A stretch of 64,000 nt of DNA from Exiguobacterium sp. FSL W8-0210 (GCF_038006045.1 NZ_JBBOUK010000001.1:537001-601000), one strand, 5' to 3'. Shown: positions 26,111 through 34,597, counted from the stretch's first letter. Numbers and translations: made by a program. Notes: generated by a model from the sequence alone, not told the origin.

Positions 26111-27153
26111 TTGTAATATTAAGTGCAACACCTAGCTGAAAACACAAAAAAAACCCATAACGACCTCGTGTAGAATAGAGTTACCACACCAAATTCAACG
26201 GAGGATTCGTTATGAGCTATGTTCATCTTACCACATCAGAAAGAGTCAAAATAGAAACTTATCTAGAGCTTGGATTTTCAATGCGAAAGATCGCTCAGCA
26301 TCTCGGACGACAGCCGTCCACGATTTCACGTGAGCTCAAACGGAATCCTTCCTACAATGCGATCAACGCCGGACTGCGTTATGAGATGCAAAAAAAGAAT
26401 TGTGGAGCACGCACGCTGTTCAGCACTTCGCTTGGCTCATGTATCCTTTCGAAACTGCGAGAGACATGGTCTCCCGAACAGATCGCCGGACGGCTCTTTC
26501 ACGAACAGGGACCATCGTACAGTACAATCTATCGATGGATATATAAAGGATTCATCAAGAGCGATTTAGGCGTTTTACGACAAAAAGGAAAGCGCCAAAA
26601 GCCACGTGAGACAAGAGGTCGCTTCAACATCGGGCTTCCGATCAGTAAACGTCCGTCGGACGTCCGGGGTCGAGAAACGTTCGGGCATTGGGAGTTGGAT
26701 ACTGTCGTATCAGGACGAGGGCAGACAAAGGCGTGTGTTGCGACATTCATCGAACGTAAAAGTCGGTTCTATATCGTACTACCGATGGTCGACCGTTCTT
26801 CTCACTCGATGGAACATGCCATCCAAACACTTTACTCTTCTTTCCCATCGGGAACGTTTCAAACCATGACGACGGATCGCGGTAAGGAGTTCAGCTGTCA
26901 CGAACGGATACAGGACTCTCTTGGTATCCCAATGTACTTTGCGGATCCCTATTCTTCATGGCAACGTGGCAGCAATGAGAATGCAAATGGTCTTCTCCGT
27001 GAGTTCTTCCCAAAGGGAACCAACTTCGGAATGATCAACAAGACAGAATTAGATTACGCACTTTCTAGAATCAACAATCGACCAAGGAAGTGTTTGGATT
27101 GGAAAACTGCATACGAGGTCTTTTCCGAAGAAGTGTTGCGCTTAATTTGACAA
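26111..27153 (+). mobile_element. IS30-family insertion sequence
   Basis: The left end TTGTAATATTAAG (26111-26123) and the right end (complement reads TTGTCAAATTAAG, to 27153) match at 11 of 13 bases. The match continues inward as ATTAAGTGCAACAC versus ATTAAGCGCAACAC. The element is about 1.04 kb and holds one intact transposase gene. No clear target duplication is visible (flanks GAA and ACC). It lies between the tRNA-Val terminator and the terminator of the PTS gene. Confidence 0.85.
26212..27150 (+). CDS. IS30 family transposase
   Basis: A 312-residue DDE transposase. The N-terminal helix-turn-helix (MRKIAQHLGRQPSTISREL) is typical of IS30. The catalytic triad appears as HWELDTVVSG (D), TTDRGKEF (D) and NENANGLLREFFPKGT (E), so it looks intact. 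The start has CGGAGGA 7 bases upstream. The stop codon lies inside the right inverted repeat. Confidence 0.95.
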   Translation: MSYVHLTTSERVKIETYLELGFSMRKIAQHLGRQPSTISRELKRNPSYNAINAGLRYEMQKKNCGARTLFSTSLGSCILSKLRETWSPEQIAGRLFHEQGPSYSTIYRWIYKGFIKSDLGVLRQKGKRQKPRETRGRFNIGLPISKRPSDVRGRETFGHWELDTVVSGRGQTKACVATFIERKSRFYIVLPMVDRSSHSMEHAIQTLYSSFPSGTFQTMTTDRGKEFSCHERIQDSLGIPMYFADPYSSWQRGSNENANGLLREFFPKGTNFGMINKTELDYALSRINNRPRKCLDWKTAYEVFSEEVLRLI

Positions 27154-27162
27154 ACCGTCGCG

Positions 27163-27198
27163 TTAAAAAACTATTCCCGAAATCAATCAGGAATAGTT
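27163..27198 (-). terminator. Terminator of the PTS IIC_2 gene
   Basis: On the minus strand AACTATTCC pairs with GGAATAGTT and TTTTTAACG follows. It begins ten bases from the IS30 end. Confidence 0.85.
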
Positions 27199-27217
27199 GG
27201 AAGGGAGGTAAATTGTT

Positions 27218-28240
27218 TTATTGAATTTCGAGGTGAAGATCGCCACGCTTCGTCCACCCTGCGACGGTCGTCAATCGATAGAAGACGAGCGTCAAGACGC
27301 CAGGTAGAACGACACCAGTCAAGAAGAAGACGAGGAACGCCTGAGGACCTTGGTTGACGAAAATATTGAGTGGGGCAATCATCGAATTTAATCCAAGTCC
27401 TGCGAGTTCGTACGGTACTTTCAAAGAGAGAAGAAGCGTCGCGACAGGAGCTGAAATCATCGCTGCGAGAAACGGTGCAACGACAAGACGTGGATTTTTA
27501 ACGATGTTCGGGAATTGTACTTTAGGTGTTACAAAGAATGAAGCAATCAAACCACCTGGATCCGTCTGACGGTATGCCATCAACGTGAAGCCGACGAATT
27601 GAGCGGAACAGCCAATCAGTGCAGCGGCACTTGCTACAGGATCAAGTTGCAAAGCGATAGCGAGTGCAGCGGACGAAGCAGGAGACATCAATAAGACACT
27701 AAAGATGAGTGCAATGACAAGAGAAGTTGCGATTGGAGATGATTCAACGGATGCTGTGATCATGGCACTGAATTTTGTAAGGAGTGGTGTCGTGACGGCA
27801 GCAGCACCGATTCCAGTCACGCCGCCAGCAAGGACAGCGCTCATCGGGATGACCATCATGTCAAATTTCGTTTTTCCAGTCATGCGTTTTCCGACGTATA
27901 CAGCGACGGCAGCTGCGAGTAACGCACTGATCGGCTGACCGGGTACAAGAACGAGTCCAGAAGCAGTTGATTGAAGAGCGGCACCACCGATCGTTGCTGC
28001 GATCATCGCGCTGAACAGGACAAGTGTGTTTCCTCCGAGCTGAAAGGCAATACCGGCACCAAGTGCAGGGGCGAGTAGTACTTTTGCGACACCACCAATC
28101 GTCAGTAGCATTTGGATATGTAGAAGATTTCCGAGCGTCTCAATCAGGAGTCCGACACCAAGTGTTACAAGAACGGCATTTGCCATTCCAGCTGATACTT
28201 TTACCATTCGATCCATCGCATATTCTTTCAACGTTGTCAT
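27218..28240 (-). CDS. PTS sugar transporter subunit IIC (EIIC_2 family)
   Basis: A 340-residue membrane protein with about ten hydrophobic segments, of the PTS_EIIC_2 family. The family is annotated as PTS transporters, but it lacks linked EIIA/EIIB domains and its substrate is not established. Ala/Gly-rich helices and the NPRLVVAPFLAA segment are visible. The ATG follows GAGAGGATG. It stands alone on the minus strand behind a leader of about 240 nt that ends in an intrinsic terminator, so expression is probably controlled by an RNA element. Confidence 0.82.
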   Translation of the reverse strand: MTTLKEYAMDRMVKVSAGMANAVLVTLGVGLLIETLGNLLHIQMLLTIGGVAKVLLAPALGAGIAFQLGGNTLVLFSAMIAATIGGAALQSTASGLVLVPGQPISALLAAAVAVYVGKRMTGKTKFDMMVIPMSAVLAGGVTGIGAAAVTTPLLTKFSAMITASVESSPIATSLVIALIFSVLLMSPASSAALAIALQLDPVASAAALIGCSAQFVGFTLMAYRQTDPGGLIASFFVTPKVQFPNIVKNPRLVVAPFLAAMISAPVATLLLSLKVPYELAGLGLNSMIAPLNIFVNQGPQAFLVFFLTGVVLPGVLTLVFYRLTTVAGWTKRGDLHLEIQ

Positions 28241-28270
28241 CCTCTCTATCTATCTCTATTTTTTGCCATG

Positions 28271-28299
28271 AAAAAAGCCTATCCGTTTTTGGGATAGGC
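28271..28299 (-). terminator. Attenuator-type terminator before the PTS IIC_2 gene
   Basis: On the minus strand GCCTATCC (28299-28292) pairs with GGATAGGC (28284-28277) and six T follow. It lies about 30 bases before the PTS start codon and after a structured leader, so it should control read-through into that gene. Its 5' arm shares GCCT with a competing stem at 28296-28302. Confidence 0.75.
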
Positions 28300-28500
28300 G
28301 CCACTCATTCTGTGCGGGCGCCTCATTCGATGCATCGAAAGAAGGGCCCAAAAATCATTTCCGTTTCATCATCGGAAAAGTTTTCAGTCCCTCATGCATA
28401 GAATAATCAGTCGGCCGGCTTGGTTAAATGGCTGTTGCGTCGGAATCATTCGATCGTGCCCCTCTCTGTGAATTTTTCTAAGCCTAACACGCTCTTGATT
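28277..28500 (-). ncRNA. Structured leader, candidate riboswitch or attenuator
   Basis: About 220 nt with no supported gene upstream of PTS IIC_2. Visible pairings on the minus strand are GGCTT/AAGCC, a long stem with ATGCAT on both sides (about 28399 and 28335) enclosing TTTCCG/CGGAAA, and AGGCGCC (28323-28317) with GGCGCCT (28302-28296). The last pairing overlaps and would exclude the terminator at 28271-28299. I could not match it to a known riboswitch. Short similarities to S-box (GAGGGACTG) and to c-di-GMP-I (ACGCAA..GCC) do not extend. Confidence 0.5.
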
Positions 28501-28599
28501 TATAATCAATATTTTCTGACAATTTATTTTTCCTGAAATCTGACAGGAATTCACGGTATCACCGGGAAATCCTAATGTACCAACAATGGAGGCGTTTAC

Positions 28600-29334
28600 A
28601 TGAAAGTGATGCTTTTTACAGATATTCATGGCAATGCATCAGCATTACGTGCAGTATTGTCCTATCTTGATCAACAACCAGATATCGATGCCGTCTATTG
28701 TCTCGGTGATCTTGTCGGCATTGGACCAGAGCATAATGAAGTCATTGATCTATTGAAGCAACGTCCTGATATTCAAACGATTTCTGGGAATCATGATGAA
28801 TGTGTCCTTGCTTTAATTCATGGGGAGACCTATCCCGATAGTTACCGCCATGCGAAAGAGCACCATCAATGGATTGCGGATACGTTGACGCAAGAAAATC
28901 AAAAGTATTTGGAACGTTTACCGCGTGTCTTAAATATCATGCATCAGGAACAAACGATGCACCTGACGCACTATGCTTATGCCGATAAGACGAAGAAGAT
29001 TGGTGAAGAGCCGTTAAAGCAAGCGGTGGATGGAACGAAAGAAAACTTATCCGTCCTGTTTGCTGGAAGTGAGGCGCGGATCATTGGTTTCGGTCACCAT
29101 CATCCAGCGCAACAAGTCGAGACAGGACAAACACTCTTTATTAATCCAGGTGCACTTGGATGTCAGGAGACAGCCATCGCCCCAGTAGCAATCATTGATT
29201 GGGAGAAGGATCAAGTCCGTTCAGAAATCCTGAAGCTTTCATATGATGATCGACCATTTTTAGACGTCCTCAATACGACGGAGATGCCGGAACGTGAGTT
29301 GATGCGCCGTCTCTTCTTCGGTAGTAGGACATGA
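28600..29334 (+). CDS. Metallophosphoesterase family protein
   Basis: A 244-residue calcineurin-like phosphoesterase. All metal-binding motifs are visible: DIHGN, GDLVGIG, GNHDE and GFGHHHP, with INPGALG near the end, as in YfcE/ApaH-like single-domain enzymes. The substrate is unknown. The start follows GGAGG by 8 bases. It is divergent from the PTS IIC_2 gene. The 3' end meets a hairpin that serves the next, convergent gene. Confidence 0.87.
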   Translation: MKVMLFTDIHGNASALRAVLSYLDQQPDIDAVYCLGDLVGIGPEHNEVIDLLKQRPDIQTISGNHDECVLALIHGETYPDSYRHAKEHHQWIADTLTQENQKYLERLPRVLNIMHQEQTMHLTHYAYADKTKKIGEEPLKQAVDGTKENLSVLFAGSEARIIGFGHHHPAQQVETGQTLFINPGALGCQETAIAPVAIIDWEKDQVRSEILKLSYDDRPFLDVLNTTEMPERELMRRLFFGSRT

Positions 29335-29362
29335 AAAAACCTTCATGAGTAGTTCATGAAGG
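29333..29362 (-). terminator. Terminator of the 93-aa membrane gene
   Basis: On the minus strand CCTTCATGAA pairs with TCATGAAGG and six T follow. It overlaps the stop codon of the convergent phosphoesterase gene. Confidence 0.8.
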
Positions 29363-29369
29363 AAGTCGA

Positions 29370-29651
29370 TTAAGCAGATAGCTTCGTCATAATTGAGATG
29401 AGGCACACGACAATCAGTAACACGATACCGATGTTTCGTTTCAATGGATGGCGTGACCAGTAAAAGAATAGCGCAAGGACAGGGGCCACAAAAAAGGCAA
29501 CGATGAGACTGATCAATGTTGCAAGAAATAATACAAACATCCAAAGCTTGCTAGTTGTCCGATATACCTGCCACATGTCGTAGAGCGACATGAGTGTATA
29601 GGCGAGTAACACGAAGATGATTCCGGTCGATAAACTCAAAGCGATCATCAC
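29370..29651 (-). CDS. Small membrane protein, 93 aa
   Basis: I do not recognise this protein. It has three hydrophobic segments (about residues 4-24, 36-65 and 73-90) and no other domain. The frame begins GTG-ATG (29651, 29648), with GGGAATGGAG directly upstream, so either may be the start. It has its own terminator. Nothing nearby suggests a role. Confidence 0.6.
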   Translation of the reverse strand: MMIALSLSTGIIFVLLAYTLMSLYDMWQVYRTTSKLWMFVLFLATLISLIVAFFVAPVLALFFYWSRHPLKRNIGIVLLIVVCLISIMTKLSA

Positions 29652-29775
29652 TCCATTCCCTATTTAGTATAAGGGAAAGAGTGAGAATGATTACACGACT
29701 TGAAGTAAAAAAACATGACGAATCAATGAACGTATGATTAGACGCTGTAACGAAAAAAGAAAGGAGAGGGCATCT

Positions 29776-30416
29776 ATGTCAGACATCTATCGCCGTTTTT
29801 TTCTATTTCCGGATATTTTGATCATGCTCGTAATACTGATTGCGGTCAGTAGTTATGTCCTTGCTCAGCCGTTTCATTGGTCGATTTTACTGTTCTTTTG
29901 TCTTGGACTGATCGTCTTTAGTTTCAGTGAATACCTGACGCATCGTTTTTTGTTCCATTTACCACCACCTAAAAATGCGCTTGGACGAAAATTGTTGAAA
30001 CGACTTCATTACGATCATCATGCGCATCCGAATGAACTGCATCTGTTGTTTTTACCTGTCTGGTATTCCTTGCCGAACCTTGGTTTCTTTGCGGCTCTGA
30101 CCTATCTTCTGACACAATCTGTCGTCTCGACAGCTGCAGCGCGAGTGGATTGATCGTCATGTTACTTGTTTACGAGTGGAAGCATTATGTGGCGCATGTT
30201 CCGCTAAAGCCGAGAACACGCTTTGGGAAATGGATGAAAAAGACGCATCTGTTACATCACTTCAAAAATGAACATTATTGATTCGGTGTATCCAATCCGG
30301 TAGGAGATTGGTTATTTGGAACGCTGAAGGATGAAAAAACAGTCTTATCTAGCCAAACGGCACGTGATTTAGAAAAAGAATTGGATAATAAAAAACCGCC
30401 GATCCATTTGGGCTAA
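29776..30416 (+). pseudogene. Fatty-acid hydroxylase/sterol desaturase family, decayed
   Basis: An integral membrane di-iron hydroxylase gene. His boxes are visible as HRFLFH, HYDHHAHP and, in the shifted frame, HLLHHFKNEHY. ATG 29776 follows AAAGGAGAGG. The frame is lost near 30131-30146: after the TAA residues the protein continues as SGLIVMLLVYEWKHYV only in another frame. A TGA then replaces the expected Trp codon at 30279-30281 (EHY-stop-FGVSNPVGDWLFGT). Two independent lesions, one not in a homopolymer, make a true pseudogene likely. The IS3-type element begins 12 bases after its final stop. Confidence 0.85.
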
Positions 30417-30494
30417 CCTAAAATTTTGAGACAATATAAAACACCTTCGGAGTGGTACACTTTTAAAAAGTACTAACATCGGAGGTGTTTTTGC

Positions 30495-30812
30495 ATGGGC
30501 AAAAACGTATATTCAAGTGAAGTGAAATGGGCAGTAGTCAAAGATAAGCTGAGTGGTAAGTTAACGACGAGAGAAATCATGGAGAAGTACGGAATCAAAA
30601 ATGAATCTCAAATCAAAACATGGATGAGATGGTATCGCTCTAACGAACATTATCGATTTGATCAGCCAATCGGTAAACAATATACCTATGGACATGGTCC
30701 AGATTCTGCGAGTGAGGATGACAAGAGAGAACGACAAATGTCACATCTGAAGATGGAAAATGAAATCTTAAAAAAGTACATGGAAATCGAAAGAGAGTTG
30801 AGAAAGAAGTAG
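30495..30812 (+). CDS. IS3-type transposase OrfA
   Basis: A 105-residue DNA-binding protein with an N-terminal helix-turn-helix (TTREIMEKYGIKNESQIKTW) and a C-terminal leucine-zipper-like tail (HLKMENEILKKYMEIERELRKK). The heptamer A-AAA-AAG at 30770-30776 is in the right phase for -1 slippage into orfB. The start has CGGAGG upstream. Confidence 0.92.
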   Translation: MGKNVYSSEVKWAVVKDKLSGKLTTREIMEKYGIKNESQIKTWMRWYRSNEHYRFDQPIGKQYTYGHGPDSASEDDKRERQMSHLKMENEILKKYMEIERELRKK

Positions 30813-31657
30813 TCTTAAAAATTGTAGAGTTTCTTCGGAGAAAGTATACAATCACCGCCATTCTTAGCGCTTTGAATGTACCAAGAGCAAGCTATTACCG
30901 TTGGATTAAGGAATCTGTGAAAGCACCTTCGGTGCTCGAAAAAACCGTCATTGAACTAAGTAAACAGACGAAGTATCGGAATGGACATCGAAAAATAAAG
31001 GCATTATTACAGCAAATCTATCAGTTAAAAGCCAATCGGAATACCGTACAGAAAATCATGCAAAAACACCATCTCCAATGTCGGATCAAGCCGAAGCGAA
31101 GATGGAAGTCTCAAGGTGAGCGCATCATAACGGTACCGGATCTCATCAAGCGCGATTTCACAGCAAGTAAACCGAATCAAAAGTGGGTGACGGATATCAC
31201 CTATATCCAATACGGCAGCACGACGAAATATCTTTCCACCATCATGGATCTTTTTAATAACGAAATCGTCGCATACAAGTTATACGAGCATCAACAAACG
31301 TCTCTTGTGATTGATACGTTGAAGATAGCGCTTGAGAATCGAAACTATCCCGAAGGGGTCATCCTTCATTCGGACCAAGGAAGTGTCTATACGTCATACG
31401 CCTTTCAAGAATTCGTTAAAAGGAATCACCTAACAAGCAGCATGTCTCGTAGAGGAAACTGTTGGGACAACGCAGTTATCGAATCGTTCCACTCTAATTT
31501 AAAGTCCGAGGAATTCCAGTACGTCAAATTTAATTCACTAAGAGACCATGAGGTCTCTGAACGCGTTACTAATTACTTAAATTACTATAACGAAGAACGA
31601 ATCCAAGAAAAATTAGGCTACCTGACACCGAAAAAATACGGTGTACAGGCAGCCTAA
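30773..31657 (+). CDS. IS3-type transposase OrfB (made by -1 frameshift from orfA)
   Basis: The catalytic DDE domain. The frame is open from the slippery site at 30770-30776 and continues without a stop to 31657; an internal TTG at 30872 is the first possible independent start but has no ribosome binding site. Motifs are TDITYI (D), LHSDQGSVY (D) and NAVIESFHSNLKSE (E), so the enzyme appears intact. Translation as an OrfAB fusion is expected for this family. Confidence 0.9.
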   Translation, partial: KVHGNRKRVEKEVVLKIVEFLRRKYTITAILSALNVPRASYYRWIKESVKAPSVLEKTVIELSKQTKYRNGHRKIKALLQQIYQLKANRNTVQKIMQKHHLQCRIKPKRRWKSQGERIITVPDLIKRDFTASKPNQKWVTDITYIQYGSTTKYLSTIMDLFNNEIVAYKLYEHQQTSLVIDTLKIALENRNYPEGVILHSDQGSVYTSYAFQEFVKRNHLTSSMSRRGNCWDNAVIESFHSNLKSEEFQYVKFNSLRDHEVSERVTNYLNYYNEERIQEKLGYLTPKKYGVQAA

Positions 31658-31720
31658 TCAAGGTGTTTTATATGTGTCTCATATTGCTAGGTCAGTCTAA
31701 ATTGATCAGCGGTTTTTTAT

Positions 31721-32275
31721 TCACAGAACGCGCAACATGGCACGTCGAATCGTATCGAGTTCAAGTGGACGCGCAATCGATGGCCATTCGGCAATCAACG
31801 CGATATACGTTCGAAAGATCAAGAAGGCCGTGACATCGACCGGTATGTCGCGATCGTCTTGAGCAAGACGAGTCTCAAGTAATGTCTTGATATATTCGAC
31901 GACATGTCGTTCAATCCGCATCCGTAATTCCTGCATCTCTTGTAATTTTAAGTTGCGTGTTTCTTCGATGATTTGAAGAATGAATAAGTGTTGTTGCTGA
32001 TGATAGGCGATGGCGTCGATCATTGCTTGTTTATTTTCTTCTACGGTCGCCTGTTCGACGTAAGCGCGTTCTGCTTCTTCTTTCATCTCTTGCAACACAC
32101 GTGTTACGAGTGATTCAAACAGATTGAGTTTACTTTCGAACAATTGATAGACGGTTGGTTTTCCGACATGAGCGCGTCGGGCGACACGCTCGATCGTCGT
32201 TCCTTTATAACCGAGTTCTGAAAAGCAAGCCATTGCTGAGTCGAGTATCAAAGTTTCTTTATCAGACTGTGTCAT
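31721..32275 (-). CDS. yhgD: TetR family regulator (YhgD-like)
   Basis: A 184-residue repressor with the TetR helix-turn-helix (GYKGTTIERVARRAHVGKPTVYQLFESK) and an all-helical ligand domain. It follows yhgE with a 14-base overlap, as in the Bacillus yhgD/yhgE pair but with the order reversed. ATG 32275 is chosen. The frame extends to 32332, but that part overlaps yhgE further. A 12-bp-arm palindrome before yhgE is the likely operator, giving autoregulation. Confidence 0.88.
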   Translation of the reverse strand: MTQSDKETLILDSAMACFSELGYKGTTIERVARRAHVGKPTVYQLFESKLNLFESLVTRVLQEMKEEAERAYVEQATVEENKQAMIDAIAYHQQQHLFILQIIEETRNLKLQEMQELRMRIERHVVEYIKTLLETRLAQDDRDIPVDVTAFLIFRTYIALIAEWPSIARPLELDTIRRAMLRVL

Positions 32276-34580
32276 GTTGTTTTCGTCTCGCTTTCGTTGA
32301 GAGTAGAATCCGTTTGGCTCCGAGCCCTCCAACGAAGCTGATGATTAATGCGACGACTAATATGGTCGCAAGGACTTGACTATTGGATACGAGGGCATCC
32401 GTCACACCGAGTCCAAGCGCTTCGCGGAATCCACCGACCGAATATGTCATCGGTAAGAAAGCGTGAATCGCTTGGAAGAACCCTGGCGTCATTTCGACAG
32501 GGAACGTTCCACCACTACCACCGATTTGAAGAAGGAGTAGTAAGAAGGCAAGGAACTGTCCGACGCGACCGAGTAGCATCGCGAGCGTGAACAGAATGGT
32601 AATGAACGTCATACCTGTCAAGGCAGCGAATCCATAGAGCGCAGGGACACTCGCGACATCAGCATCCAGCACATAGACGATTGCTGTGGCCGCTGCGACA
32701 CCTTGTAATGCGCCAATCGGTAAGATAAGTGATAATTTACCGACGAGGAAGCGCCATGTCAGACTCTCGCCATGTTCGGGACGAATCTGATAGACCGAAG
32801 AGAACATCAAGGCACCTGCGAACAAGGCAATACTAAGGATATAAGCTGATAAACCGGAACCGTAATTATTGACCGTCGAATAGTCATGTTCTTTTAAGAC
32901 GACGGGTTCTGCTAGCATATTATCCCGCTCTTTTGTCGGTTTGACCGTCGCGTCTTTAGCTCCTTTGCTGAGCTCATCCTTCAGTGTTTTAGCTCCATCT
33001 TCAAGTTTCGTGTTGGCATCCGCGATTTTTGAAGCACCCTCTGTCGTTTTGCCGATACCATCTGTAATCGTAGAAGAACCAGATGCCAATTGTCCTAATC
33101 CGTTATTCAACGCGCTAGCCCCAGCTTGAAGTTGATGTGTACCATCGGACAGTTGGTTCGCGCCGTCAGCTAGTTGGGCACCGCCTGTTGCGGCTTTATG
33201 CACACCCGCAGTATACTGACCGAGTTTTTCATTGAACGTCTGTTGTCCACTAGCTAATTGTTGTGCGCCAGACTCGACTTGTTTCGCACCATCGACGAGC
33301 TTCAATTGTCCAGCGTTTAGTTGCGATACAGCAGACTGGACTTGCTGACCACCTGCGGCGAGTTGACCGATTTTCTTCGTTGCTTCTGTTGCTTGAGCAA
33401 GACTCTGATCAATTGCACCTTCTTGGGCAGCAAGACTTTGAATATTTTTTTCTAATGAACCAATAGAACCGAGTAATGTTTGTTTTTCTTCATCTGATAA
33501 CTGTTCAGAAGCAGAAATAACTTCTTTTAGTTGAGCGACGTTTGCCTCAAGTGCTTCGCGACGAGCCCGTAAGTCCTGTTTCGCCTGTTCAGCATCTTGA
33601 TTGAGTTGTGTTAAAAAGGCATTCGCAGCTTGTGCTTTTTCATCCAGTTGATTTAATCCGTCCGTCAACTGAGGAATTTTTTCATTAAGCTGAGCAGTAC
33701 CCGCAGCCAGTTGTTCTGCCCCTTGGCGTACCTGTGTTGAGCCACCGCTGAGTTTTGTTGCGCCTTCTTGAAGTTGCGCGGCACCTGCCTGTAACTTGCC
33801 ACCGTTTTCATCGAGTGTGTTCAATCCAGAAGATAGCTCACCCGTTTTTTGAGCGAAGAGGGTGGTCTTTTCGTCGAGTGTCGTGACACCATCACTCAGT
33901 TTTTTCGAACCTTGATTCGCTTCCCCGAGTTTTTCGGACAGTGTCAGACTGCCATCTGCGAGTTTTCCAAGATTTGTTGCTAGTGTTCTAGCGCCATCCG
34001 CTGTTTTATGGTTACCGTCCTCGAGTTTAGAGGAACCGTCCGACGCTTTTTCCATTCCGTTTGCGATTTTCTTTAACGCACCGAATATAGCACTACTATA
34101 TTGTTTCGTAACGGATTTTCGGATTTTTTCGTTTAACTGTTTTGCGGCAGTACTCGAAATTTGTGTTCCCGAGTAGTTTTTCGCTGGATTCAAGTAATAT
34201 TCTAACTCAATCTTCTTCGGGTGATCATCGAGTAGTGTCGTTGCATTTTTAGAAAAATTCTTTGGAATGACGACTGTCATGTAGACCTTTCCGTCACGCA
34301 ATTCTTTCTGTGCCTTATCCTGAGACAAGAACTGCCAATCAAAATCATCATTTTTTTTGAGTTTATCGACGAATTGATCCCCGATGTCGACTTTCTCTCC
34401 TTTAAACTTTGTCGCCTGATCTTCGTTGACGATAGCTACCTTAATATCTTCTGTACGACCGTACGGGTCCCAGAATGCAGATAAGAAGATGGAGTTGTAA
34501 AGAAACGGTACGAGAATGAGGGCGAGAATAACGACGATCATCATCGGACTCTTCAATTTCTTCCATTCTGAGCGAAACAT
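32262..34580 (-). CDS. yhgE: YhgE/Pip family membrane protein
   Basis: A 772-residue protein with one N-terminal TM (about 14-34), a large extracellular region (about 35-560) and a C-terminal ABC-2-like block of about five to six TM. The extracellular part is a long array of L-x-x-G-A/T-x-x-L-like units (LADGANQLSDGTHQLQAGASAL), typical of YhgE and phage-infection-protein (Pip) homologues. The function is not settled; the ABC-2 part suggests export or a surface receptor. The start ATG follows GAAAGGGGA. It is the first gene of an operon with tetR. Confidence 0.9.
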   Translation of the reverse strand: MFRSEWKKLKSPMMIVVILALILVPFLYNSIFLSAFWDPYGRTEDIKVAIVNEDQATKFKGEKVDIGDQFVDKLKKNDDFDWQFLSQDKAQKELRDGKVYMTVVIPKNFSKNATTLLDDHPKKIELEYYLNPAKNYSGTQISSTAAKQLNEKIRKSVTKQYSSAIFGALKKIANGMEKASDGSSKLEDGNHKTADGARTLATNLGKLADGSLTLSEKLGEANQGSKKLSDGVTTLDEKTTLFAQKTGELSSGLNTLDENGGKLQAGAAQLQEGATKLSGGSTQVRQGAEQLAAGTAQLNEKIPQLTDGLNQLDEKAQAANAFLTQLNQDAEQAKQDLRARREALEANVAQLKEVISASEQLSDEEKQTLLGSIGSLEKNIQSLAAQEGAIDQSLAQATEATKKIGQLAAGGQQVQSAVSQLNAGQLKLVDGAKQVESGAQQLASGQQTFNEKLGQYTAGVHKAATGGAQLADGANQLSDGTHQLQAGASALNNGLGQLASGSSTITDGIGKTTEGASKIADANTKLEDGAKTLKDELSKGAKDATVKPTKERDNMLAEPVVLKEHDYSTVNNYGSGLSAYILSIALFAGALMFSSVYQIRPEHGESLTWRFLVGKLSLILPIGALQGVAAATAIVYVLDADVASVPALYGFAALTGMTFITILFTLAMLLGRVGQFLAFLLLLLQIGGSGGTFPVEMTPGFFQAIHAFLPMTYSVGGFREALGLGVTDALVSNSQVLATILVVALIISFVGGLGAKRILLSTKARRKQHDTV

Positions 34581-34597
34581 AAATACAAATCCCCTTT

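Larger units (their letters stand above)
30428..31681 (+). mobile_element. IS3-family (IS150-like) insertion sequence
   Basis: 1254 bp with ends TGAGACAATATAAAACACCTT (left) and, on the complement of the right end, the same sequence with one extra C after TGAGACA. The element starts TG and ends CA as usual for IS3. It carries orfA and orfB in the -1 arrangement with an A6G slippery site. No exact target duplication is visible (TTT versus TAT). Confidence 0.9.
30387..31721. repeat. Inverted repeat split by the IS3-type element
   Basis: 34-base arms at 30387-30420 and 31688-31721 are inverted copies with 29 of 34 bases matching, beginning AATAAAAAACCGC on the outside. Without the IS they would form a terminator-like hairpin with T runs on both strands between the hydroxylase pseudogene and tetR. 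The element at 30428-31681 sits in the loop. Confidence 0.65.

Noticed and set aside
28277-28500. Assignment of the PTS leader to the SAM-I or c-di-GMP-I riboswitch
   Set aside because: GAGGGACTG and ACGCAA..GCC fragments occur, but the neighbouring invariant elements (GGCAACC for SAM-I, the second GEMM hairpin) are missing or out of order.
28384-28629. Minus-strand open frame in the PTS leader, 81 aa
   Set aside because: It crosses the divergent start of the phosphoesterase gene and the leader stems, has no ribosome binding site and an unlikely composition (cysteine- and lysine-rich, no family likeness).
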